From: an uncultured Verrucomicrobiota bacterium
GTDB taxonomy: Bacteria; Verrucomicrobiota; Verrucomicrobiia; Limisphaerales; CAIYYI01
DNA: 45,622 nt
Direction: 5' to 3'
Assembly (NCBI GenBank): GCA_903930345.1
Contig: CAIYYI010000353.1
Span: 1 to 45,622 of the forward strand
Shown: positions 35,001 to 41,791 of the stretch, piece after piece
How the letters are laid out: every line of letters begins with the position of its first letter
How positions within the stretch are numbered: position 1 is the stretch's first letter
Notes under the pieces: model-generated
What the model saw: only the letters and a program-made list of their open reading frames with translations
Told to the model about the DNA's origin: nothing
The model's database searches: none
Translations under genes and position numbers: made by a program

Positions 35001-35188
35001 TTCGGGCTTTTGATGACCAGGCCCGCACGGTAGGAAATGGAGCCGTCCTGCACCACCCCCTTGAGGATGGGCGGGGTCCAATTGGAGCTGAGCACCTGCC
35101 GGTTATCCAACAACGCGCGCGCGCGTTTCATGGCCTCCCAGCCGGCGGCCTTGGCCAGCAAGGCCTCGTTCAGCTCCACCGCGTTCAT
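32033..35188 (-). CDS. SWIM-domain SNF2-family DNA translocase
   Basis: 1051 residues. An N-terminal SWIM zinc finger (C69, C71, C81, H83 in [15 protein letters not shown]) is followed by a long linker. Then comes the SNF2/Snf2-rad54-type ATPase: Walker A DEMGLGKT (Lys622), DEAQ (D712-E713), LTGTPMEN, and helicase C motifs [29 protein letters not shown]. These proteins translocate on double-stranded DNA and remodel protein-DNA or RNA polymerase complexes; the exact role of the bacterial SWIM-SNF2 type is not settled. Its ATG overlaps the stop of the upstream D,D-carboxypeptidase gene (ATGA), which implies coupled translation. Confidence 0.94.
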   Translation of the reverse strand: [1051 protein letters not shown]

Positions 35189-36153
35189 GGCTTGCGGGCC
35201 GGGATGGACGCCGGGACAGCCGGCCCAACGGTGGGCACCTTGGCAAAGGCCTGGTTGATCAGCTCCATCGTCTTGGCATCCCGCCCCAGGCGGTCGCTGC
35301 TGCCCAGCACAATCGCAATCAGCCGGCGGCCGTTGCGGGCGGCGGTCACCGCAATGGAAAAGCCCGCCGAGGTGATATAGCCCGTCTTCAACCCATCACA
35401 GCCCTCCACCTGGCCGAGCAGGTGGTTGTGGGTGCGCATCACCACGGTTTTGGCGCCCACACCCGGACGGAACGGACGTTCACGGGTGGAGGTGTAACGG
35501 AGGGTGTCGCGGTAGCGCAACACCTCGCGGCACAGAATTGAAAAATCGCGGGCGGTGGTCACGTCGTGCGGCTGGCCGGCGGCGGGAGGCAGGCCATGGA
35601 CGGAGTTGAACACGGTGTTGTTCATGCCCAGATCGCGCGCCTTCTGGTTCATCAGGGTCAGAAACCCTTCGGTGGAGCCGCCCACCTTTTCCGCCAGGGC
35701 CACGGCGGAATCGTTGGCGGATTGCACCATCAAAGCGTACAGCAGATCATCCACGGTGAAGGTTTCCTTCTCCGCCAGCCATACTTGGGATCCCCCGGTT
35801 TTGGAGGCCTTGGCGCTCACGGTCACCTGGTCTTGGAAGGACAACTGTTTCTGGTTGATTTTCTCGAGGATGACGAGCAGATCCATCAGCTTGAGCACGC
35901 TGGCCGGGTAGGCTTTGGCGTCCGCCTGGTCCTCGAACAGCACCTGGCCGGTGACGGCATCCACCACGATGGCCCCAATGTAGGGGTTGCGGGCGATCGT
36001 GTTGCGGGCGGGTTTCTCATTTTCCTCGCTGCTGGCCGGAGTGGGCCGGGCCTTGGCCTTGGTTTTGGCCTTGGGTGCGGTCGCGGCCCCCGCCGTGAGC
36101 GTCAAGGCCCCCATCAGACACAATCCCAACCCCATCCGTATGAATCCACGCAT
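35185..36153 (-). CDS. D-alanyl-D-alanine carboxypeptidase (peptidase S11)
   Basis: About 322 residues from the ATG at 36153 (signal MRGFIRMGLGLCLMGALTLTAGAA); the frame extends to 36186 without support. After a Lys/Ala/Pro-rich linker the penicillin-binding-protein motifs are clear: SVLK (Ser85, Lys88), SAN (Ser145, Asn147) and KTG (256-258). It trims the terminal D-Ala of peptidoglycan pentapeptides in the periplasm. I see no C-terminal amphipathic anchor. It is the first gene of a two-gene unit with the SNF2 helicase (4-bp overlap). Confidence 0.94.
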   Translation of the reverse strand: MRGFIRMGLGLCLMGALTLTAGAATAPKAKTKAKARPTPASSEENEKPARNTIARNPYIGAIVVDAVTGQVLFEDQADAKAYPASVLKLMDLLVILEKINQKQLSFQDQVTVSAKASKTGGSQVWLAEKETFTVDDLLYALMVQSANDSAVALAEKVGGSTEGFLTLMNQKARDLGMNNTVFNSVHGLPPAAGQPHDVTTARDFSILCREVLRYRDTLRYTSTRERPFRPGVGAKTVVMRTHNHLLGQVEGCDGLKTGYITSAGFSIAVTAARNGRRLIAIVLGSSDRLGRDAKTMELINQAFAKVPTVGPAVPASIPARKP

Positions 36154-36357
36154 ATAAAAAAGATTTGCCAACCGGTTTGCCGCCAAGTCGCGCCCGGGGT
36201 CACGTCGCCCGCTGCGGGACGGCGAATACCATCCCCGCGCACCGGGGCTCCGTCAAGTGTTTGCCCATCAGGATTTGGTCGGACGCCTCGAACCAATAAG
36301 CTTGCCAGGGAATGTGCATGACGGTTAAGAATATACCCATAGACAACGGAAAACACG
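36154..36357. promoter_or_regulatory. Divergent promoter region of the D,D-carboxypeptidase and FGE-fold genes
   Basis: 204 bp without a gene. For the plus-strand gene, TTGCCA at 36302-36307 is a possible -35, and the AT-rich TTAAGAATATA follows about 17 bases later, but the -10 match is poor. ACGGA about 7 bases before the ATG at 36358 is a weak ribosome binding site. Confidence 0.3.
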
Positions 36358-37737
36358 ATGAAAAGGCTATTGCACGTTTGGGGTCTGGTGTTGGCGGTGG
36401 GCCTGCTGGCCGGGCTGGCGAGGCTCGGCGCGCAGACTCATTCGGAGCGGGGTGCGACCGGCGTGGCGGTACTCTTGAACGGTCGGGTGGCGGGGGTTGC
36501 TGTGACGGATGGGGGAGCCGGTTATCTGGTGGCACCACCGGTGGGTTTTTCCGGGGGCGGAGGGAGCGGGGCAGGGGCGTATGCGCAGTTGACCAATGGG
36601 AGCGTGATTCAGATCGTGGTGACCAACGGCGGCACGGGTTATGCCAGTGCCCCGGCTGTAACCATTGGATTGCCGCCCAGGTCGCTGGGGATGGCCATCA
36701 CGATGGCCCCGCTTTTGCGGGTGGAGGGTGAGCCGGGCACGGTGACGTTGATCCAGTGGGCCAGCACGGTGGGAAACACCAACCAGTGGAACACGATTAC
36801 GAGTGTGGTGCTGGGGGCGGAGGCGTTTGTGTGGAGCGACACGGATGGAACGCAGGCCGGACGGCGTTTTTACCGTGCGGTGGACCAATCCACCATACCC
36901 GTGGTGACCACCGGCATGGCACTGGTTCCGGCGGGAGATTTCACCATGGGTGATTCCCTGGATGGCGGCAGTTCTGCTTTGCCCCTGCACACGGTGACCG
37001 TCTCGGCCTTTTACATGGACAAGTGTGAGGTGACCAAGGCGGTGTGGGACGGGGTGTATGATTGGGCCATTGCCAACGGGTACAGCTTCGAGTACGGAGC
37101 ACGAGGCAAGGGTGCGAATCATCCAGCTCAGAACATGACGTGGTATGACGCGGTGAAGTGGTGCAATGCGCGATCGCAGCGGGAGGGAAAGACCCCGGCG
37201 TATTACACGGATGTGGGGATGACGGTGGTCTATAAGAGTGGCCAGGTGGCTCCGCATGTGCGGTGGGACCAGGGTTATCGGCTGCCGACGGAGGCGGAGT
37301 GGGAGAAGGCGGCGCGGGGCGGAGCCAACGGGCAGCGTTTTCCGTGGGGGGACACGATCACGCATGGCCAGGCGAATTTTTACAGCGATGCCGGGATTGC
37401 CTGCGACACCAGTGCCACCCGTGGATATCATCCCGGTTACAACGACGGCGTGTTTCCGTTCACGAGTCCGGTGGGGGCCTTTTCCGCGAATGCCCATGGG
37501 CTTTACGACCTGACGGGGAATGTGTGGGAATGGTGTTGGGACTGGTATGAGGGCTATGGAGGTGCTCCGGAAACGGATCCCCGTGGCCCGGCTTCCGGTT
37601 GGGGTCGTGTGATTCGTGGGGGCAGTTGGGGCAGCAACGCGCTCAACGGTCGGTCGGCAAATCGCAATGGGGACTATCCGTCGTACGGGAATGACGGCTT
37701 GGGGTTCCGCTCCGTTCTTCCCCCTAACCAGCCATGA
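36358..37737 (+). CDS. Exported FGE/SUMF1-fold protein without the catalytic cysteine pair
   Basis: 459 residues with a signal peptide (MKRLLHVWGLVLAVGLLAGLARLGAQ). Residues 35-110 contain two copies of a GG-x-GY-x-x-AP-x-V pattern (DGGAGYLVAPPV and NGGTGYASAPAV). Residues 190-455 form the formylglycine-generating-enzyme/SUMF1 domain: MALVPAGDFTMGD, WYDAVKWCNARS, YRLPTEAEWEKAARGG, FPWGD, DLTGNVWEW and VIRGGSWGSN ... LGFR. In real FGE a cysteine pair sits just after the GGS-W/Y segment; here it is SNALNGRSANRNG, with none. So it is probably a binding or lectin-like member of the fold. Its stop overlaps the next start (ATGA), implying coupling to DUF1080. Confidence 0.9.
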   Translation: MKRLLHVWGLVLAVGLLAGLARLGAQTHSERGATGVAVLLNGRVAGVAVTDGGAGYLVAPPVGFSGGGGSGAGAYAQLTNGSVIQIVVTNGGTGYASAPAVTIGLPPRSLGMAITMAPLLRVEGEPGTVTLIQWASTVGNTNQWNTITSVVLGAEAFVWSDTDGTQAGRRFYRAVDQSTIPVVTTGMALVPAGDFTMGDSLDGGSSALPLHTVTVSAFYMDKCEVTKAVWDGVYDWAIANGYSFEYGARGKGANHPAQNMTWYDAVKWCNARSQREGKTPAYYTDVGMTVVYKSGQVAPHVRWDQGYRLPTEAEWEKAARGGANGQRFPWGDTITHGQANFYSDAGIACDTSATRGYHPGYNDGVFPFTSPVGAFSANAHGLYDLTGNVWEWCWDWYEGYGGAPETDPRGPASGWGRVIRGGSWGSNALNGRSANRNGDYPSYGNDGLGFRSVLPPNQP

Positions 37738-38489
37738 ACACTCCGCCACGTTGGATCGCCTGGTGCCTGGCGGGTGCCTCCTGTCTTTGGGCCGGTTGCG
37801 CCTCAACCCCGGCCCCGCCCCGATCCTGGCAATCCCTTTTTAACGGACGCGATCTCACCGGTTGGAACGTCAAGTGCCAGCCCCAGGACCAGGCCAAAAC
37901 CTACTGGCAGGTGGATCAGGGGGCCATCCTCTGCGATGCGGTGGGCCGCAAGAACCATAACTACGTCTGGTTGCTCTCCGACCAGGAGTTTGGTGATTTT
38001 GAGCTGCAACTGAAGTTCCAGGTTTTCCGGGGCAACACTGGCAACAGCGGGGTGCAGTTCCGGAGCCGGTATGATGACACCGCTGCCGGAGGCTGGCTGG
38101 ACGGTCCCCAGGTGGACATTCATCCCCCCGGGCCCATGACTTGGCGCACCGGGCTGATCTATGACGAAACGCGGGAGGAAAAGCGTTGGATTTTCCCCAG
38201 CCTCAAAGACTGGCGGATGGAGCCGCAGTTCGAACCCAAGCAGCACGTGTTCAAGTACGCTGATGATGGCGATGGTTGGAATGACCTGGTGCTCCTCTGC
38301 GACGGCCTGAAAATCAAAACCATCGTCAACGGGGTGATCCGCACCGACTGGGACGCCACCGGCGTACTGGATAACGCGGCGCATGTGCGCCATCAAGTGG
38401 GCCGCAAGGGCCACTTTGCCCTGCAATTGCATTCGGGAGACGAACTGCGTATCCGGTTCAAGGATATCCGCATCCGCTCATTGGAATAG
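37734..38489 (+). CDS. DUF1080 (3-keto-disaccharide hydrolase fold) probable lipoprotein
   Basis: 251 residues. A signal with LWAGC near residue 22 resembles a lipobox, though the -3 residue is Trp. Family features: SLFNGRDLTGWNVKC, GDFELQLKFQVF, GNSGVQFRSRY, GPQVDIHPPG, WNDLVLLCDGLKIKTIVNG and the ending RIRFKDIRIRSLE. It is an exported protein of the DUF1080/PF06439 group, some members of which act on 3-keto-glycosides. Unlike the copy at 6153-6911 it probably has a lipid anchor. It is translationally coupled to the FGE-fold gene, and the stop lies 6 bp before the convergent AraC gene. Confidence 0.9.
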   Translation: MNTPPRWIAWCLAGASCLWAGCASTPAPPRSWQSLFNGRDLTGWNVKCQPQDQAKTYWQVDQGAILCDAVGRKNHNYVWLLSDQEFGDFELQLKFQVFRGNTGNSGVQFRSRYDDTAAGGWLDGPQVDIHPPGPMTWRTGLIYDETREEKRWIFPSLKDWRMEPQFEPKQHVFKYADDGDGWNDLVLLCDGLKIKTIVNGVIRTDWDATGVLDNAAHVRHQVGRKGHFALQLHSGDELRIRFKDIRIRSLE

Positions 38490-38495
38490 GCCTGC

Positions 38496-39341
38496 TCAGG
38501 TCCGTGCCCCCTGGCCCGCCCACACGAGGCGGCGCACCTGACGCGGGGAATGGCCCTGCGCCTGTTTCACCAGGCGTGAAAAATGGTACGGCGTCTTGAA
38601 GCCGCATTGGTAGGCAATCTCGGAGATGGTCAGCCCACTCTCTCCCAGCAAGGCTATGCCACGCTCCACGCGCAGGCGCCACAAGTGGCGCGCCGGGGTC
38701 AGGCCGAGGCTGGCGCGAAACTTGTATATCAAGGCGTTGCGGGATACCCCGGCCGCTTCGGTAGCCTGCGCCAGGCAATCCGGCTGGCCAAAGTGGGTCT
38801 CCATGAATCGTTGGGCTCGGCGCACCGGTTCCTCCCCCTCCCACTGGGGTGCCGCCTCCCGCGCCAGACGCAGGTATTCACCAAACAGACACAACCCCAG
38901 GTTGTCGATTTCACCCTCCATCCCCGCCTCAGCGGTTCGGGGCAGGGCGGCGGCGGCGGCCAGAAGATGCCGGAAAACATCGTTTAAGACCACCTGCGGG
39001 GCGGAGTGATCCAGTTGTCTCCGCATATCCCGGGGCACAAACGAGGGCTGAATGGAGCACCAGGAGTGATGCGTCTGGTGCCGCTCCGCGAATTTAAAGT
39101 GCTCAGGATGTCCGGGGCGGAAAAGCTGCACAAACCCGGGCCTCAACTCCCGTTCCTGCGAACCCACGACGACCCGTCCGCCGCCGGAATGCATGATGAC
39201 CAACTGATAATCCCGTTGCACCCGGGGCCCACAATAGCCGCCCGGCTCGTACAGGATCTCCCCCACCACCACCCAGGCGCTTCGAATGCGGCGGTTGGCC
39301 CAGCGCACCCGGCGCACGGCATCATCGTCCGGCTGTTGCAT
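38496..39341 (-). CDS. AraC-family transcriptional regulator
   Basis: About 281 residues from the ATG at 39341 (MQQPDDDAV); in-frame ATGs at 39365 and 39401 are alternatives. The N-terminal half is a cupin-like sensor (RVVVGSQERELRPGFVQLFRPGHPEHF). The C-terminal 100 residues hold two helix-turn-helix units: EAAGVSRNALIYKFRASLG and ISEIAYQCGFKTPYHFSRLVKQ. It is divergently transcribed from the UROD-like gene at 39459 and probably controls it, as AraC proteins often regulate an adjacent gene. The effector is unknown, probably a sugar or a methylated compound. A symmetric site in the shared promoter region may be its operator. Confidence 0.92.
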   Translation of the reverse strand: MQQPDDDAVRRVRWANRRIRSAWVVVGEILYEPGGYCGPRVQRDYQLVIMHSGGGRVVVGSQERELRPGFVQLFRPGHPEHFKFAERHQTHHSWCSIQPSFVPRDMRRQLDHSAPQVVLNDVFRHLLAAAAALPRTAEAGMEGEIDNLGLCLFGEYLRLAREAAPQWEGEEPVRRAQRFMETHFGQPDCLAQATEAAGVSRNALIYKFRASLGLTPARHLWRLRVERGIALLGESGLTISEIAYQCGFKTPYHFSRLVKQAQGHSPRQVRRLVWAGQGART

Positions 39342-39352
39342 GGGGCGAAGTA

Positions 39353-39376
39353 TGCCATGAAGCATTTGTGATGGCA
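39353..39376. promoter_or_regulatory. Candidate operator in the AraC/UROD divergent promoter
   Basis: TGCCAT-N12-ATGGCA, perfect 6-bp arms, just upstream of the AraC start and about 80 bp upstream of the UROD-like gene. The position and dyad symmetry suit a dimeric regulator; AraC-family sites are more often direct repeats, so the assignment is tentative. Confidence 0.35.
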
Positions 39377-39458
39377 GACATTTTTTTGTGACCCCAGCCA
39401 TTCCCGCTCGCCGCCTTCACCGATATGCTGCTTCCATGACAACGCACTCTGGCCACGC

Positions 39459-40427
39459 ATGAAAATCGCGTTCACTCCGGCCATTTACGAGCATGCCGCC
39501 CGTTTCGTCGGGCGCTCACCCTGGGCGGTGTCCCGCGACTCGGACCTGCTGTTTGAGGCGCATCGCCGCGCCTATCTGGAATATCAGCACCAGGTCATCG
39601 CGGTGGGGATCGATATTTACAACCTGGAGGCGGAGGCCTACGGTGCCCGGGTGGAGAAACCGGAGGACGACGCCATTCCCGCGATCCATCAACCACTGCT
39701 CGCCACGCTGGAAGCAGGGTTGGAACTGGCGGCTTTCGACCCCGCCTGCGATGGCCGGATTGCCATGGTGCTGAAGACCGGCCAGCGGCTGAAGCGGGAG
39801 TTTCCAGGGGCGGATGTGCGGATCCCGGTGGCGGGCCCCTTTTCGCTGGCCTTCAATCTGAGAGGCATCAGCAACCTGTGCGAGGATGCGATCCTGCGCC
39901 CGGTGGAAACCACCCAACTGCTGATGCATCTGGCGGAAAACCAGGCGGTGCTCTGCCGGGCCATTGCGCAGGCCGGGCTGGATATCGCCTTTTTTGAATC
40001 CGCCGCCGCCCCGCCCATCCTTTCGCCAAAACAGTTTCGCGGGGTGGAATTGCCAGCCCTTCAGCGGATGCTGAGCCTGGCGGCGGAATGCGTGGGGCAC
40101 CCGGTGCCCTGCATCATGGGCGGCAACACCTACCCGATCCTGCCCGAGCTGCTTTCCACCGGGACCAACTTTCTGGTTTGCAACGTGGAAACTAACCAGC
40201 AGGCGTTTGTGGAAACGGTGTGGCGCACGCATCCACACGTCAAAATCCGCGTCAACCTCGATCCTGGCGTGGTCGCCTGCCCGGAGCCGGAACGAATTTA
40301 CCGGGCCATTGACCACCTGCTGGCCATCGTGGGCGACCGCACCAACTGCGTGATGGGCACCGGTGCACTGCCTTACGAAACACCCTTTGAAAACCTGCGC
40401 CTGATCAGGCAATACCTCAGCCAATAG
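39459..40427 (+). CDS. Uroporphyrinogen decarboxylase-family protein lacking the zinc-site cysteines
   Basis: 322 residues, a UROD/MtaA-like TIM barrel (VIAVGIDIYNLEAEAYG, RIPVAGPFSLAFNLRG, AFFESAAAPPILSPKQF, VKIRVNLDPGVVACPEP, MGTGALPYETPFENLRL). In corrinoid methyltransferases of this family the metal is held by H-x-C and a second Cys about 77-80 residues later. Aligned by eye with the paralogue at 44447, those positions here are Ile, Gly and Ala, so the usual zinc site is missing. The reaction is therefore open: perhaps a non-zinc methyltransferase, a decarboxylase-like enzyme, or a corrinoid-binding partner. It is followed 8 bp later by a Tat-exported dehydrogenase, so they are probably one transcript. 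Confidence 0.85.
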   Translation: MKIAFTPAIYEHAARFVGRSPWAVSRDSDLLFEAHRRAYLEYQHQVIAVGIDIYNLEAEAYGARVEKPEDDAIPAIHQPLLATLEAGLELAAFDPACDGRIAMVLKTGQRLKREFPGADVRIPVAGPFSLAFNLRGISNLCEDAILRPVETTQLLMHLAENQAVLCRAIAQAGLDIAFFESAAAPPILSPKQFRGVELPALQRMLSLAAECVGHPVPCIMGGNTYPILPELLSTGTNFLVCNVETNQQAFVETVWRTHPHVKIRVNLDPGVVACPEPERIYRAIDHLLAIVGDRTNCVMGTGALPYETPFENLRLIRQYLSQ

Positions 40428-40435
40428 CCTTCCCC

Positions 40436-41770
40436 ATGAAACACACCCCGTTGACCCGGCGAACCTTTCTGCGCCACACCGCACTGCTGGCCGCCACCTG
40501 CTCCGCACCCCTGATCGTGCCCAGCCGTGTGCTGGGTGCCAGTGGCCATCCTTCCCCCTCCAACCGCATCACCATCGGCATGATCGGGGTGGGCCGCCAG
40601 GCGGTCTATGCCAACATCCCGGGTCTGCTGAAGGAGGCCGATGCCCGCATTGTCGCGGTGTGCGACGTGGATTCATGGCGGCTGGGGCAGGCCCAAAAGC
40701 AGGTCACGGATTTTTACGCCAAACAAGGGACCGGCAGCCCCGGGGACTGCGCCAGTTACCGCGATTTCCGCGAAATCCTCGCCCGCAAGGATATTGACGC
40801 GGTCATGATCTCCACACCCGATCATTGGCACGTGCCGATGGCCATCGCGGCCATCAAGGCGGGTAAGGATGTGTGCTGCGAAAAACCGCTCACCCGCAAC
40901 GTGGCTGAGGGCCGCCGGTTGAGCGACCTGGTGACCCGGGAAAAACGGGTCTTCCGCACCGATAGCGAATTCCGCTCGCTGCGAACCTTCCACCGTGCCG
41001 CCGAGTTGGTGCGCAACGGCAGGATCGGTCAACTGAAGCGCATCATCACCGGCACCCCCAAGGATCCCACCCTGGCCGCCCAACCGGAAATGCCGGTGCC
41101 AGCCGAATTGGATTATGAGCTGTGGCAGGGGCCCGCGCCCCTTGCCCCTTACACCGAGCAGCGTGTGCATCCGCGCCAGAACCCCAAGGGCCGGCCGGGC
41201 TGGATTTGCATCCGGAATTACGCGGATGGCATGATGGCCAACTGGGGCGCGCATCTCAACGATATCGCCATGTGGGCCAACAACACGGAACGCACCGGTC
41301 CGATTGGGGTGGAGGGCAAAGGCACTTTCCCACCGGCGGGCAATCTGTGGAATGTGGTCCAGGAATTCGAAGTGCATTACCAGTTTGCCAACGGGGTCAC
41401 CCTTACCTGCAAATCCGATCGGCCTTATGTCCGTTTCGAGGGCACCGAGGGCCACATCCAGGTGAATTATCCCACCGAAATGGAGGTGAAGCCCGATTCC
41501 CTGCTCGATTGGAAGCCTGGTTCCAATGACTTGCACCTGACTTACAAAACTTCGGAAAAACGCGATTTTCTGGATGCCGTCAAGAGCCGGGGGCCAACCC
41601 TGTTGGACGCGGAGGTGGGCCACCGCAACACCTCGCTTTCCCACCTTGGCATCGCGGCCATTGAGGCGGGGCGCAAATTCAAATGGGATCCCATCAGGGA
41701 AATCGCTCCGGAGGATGAGGTGATCAACAAACTGCTCGCTCCCAAACCGCTGCGCGGGTCTTGGATGTGA
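40436..41770 (+). CDS. Tat-exported Gfo/Idh/MocA dehydrogenase
   Basis: 444 residues. The N-terminus has a Tat signal (LTRRTFLRHTALLAATCSA). It is followed by the Rossmann motif GMIGVGRQA, the CDVD acidic end of the second strand, and CCEKPLT with the active-site lysine motif E-K-P. The C-terminal part has a DxxGAHLxDIAMW-like stretch (MMANWGAHLNDIAMWANN), as in many sugar dehydrogenases of this family, e.g. those oxidising C3 of glycosides. Export folded through Tat fits a protein that carries its NAD(P) cofactor. The likely role is oxidation of a sugar outside the cytoplasm. It follows the UROD-like gene with an 8-bp gap. Confidence 0.92.
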   Translation: MKHTPLTRRTFLRHTALLAATCSAPLIVPSRVLGASGHPSPSNRITIGMIGVGRQAVYANIPGLLKEADARIVAVCDVDSWRLGQAQKQVTDFYAKQGTGSPGDCASYRDFREILARKDIDAVMISTPDHWHVPMAIAAIKAGKDVCCEKPLTRNVAEGRRLSDLVTREKRVFRTDSEFRSLRTFHRAAELVRNGRIGQLKRIITGTPKDPTLAAQPEMPVPAELDYELWQGPAPLAPYTEQRVHPRQNPKGRPGWICIRNYADGMMANWGAHLNDIAMWANNTERTGPIGVEGKGTFPPAGNLWNVVQEFEVHYQFANGVTLTCKSDRPYVRFEGTEGHIQVNYPTEMEVKPDSLLDWKPGSNDLHLTYKTSEKRDFLDAVKSRGPTLLDAEVGHRNTSLSHLGIAAIEAGRKFKWDPIREIAPEDEVINKLLAPKPLRGSWM

Positions 41771-41791
41771 GGACGCCGCCCGGCGGCAAGG

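Noticed and set aside
36358-37737. Calling the FGE-fold protein a sulfatase activator
   Set aside because: It lacks the catalytic cysteine pair and no sulfatase gene is nearby.
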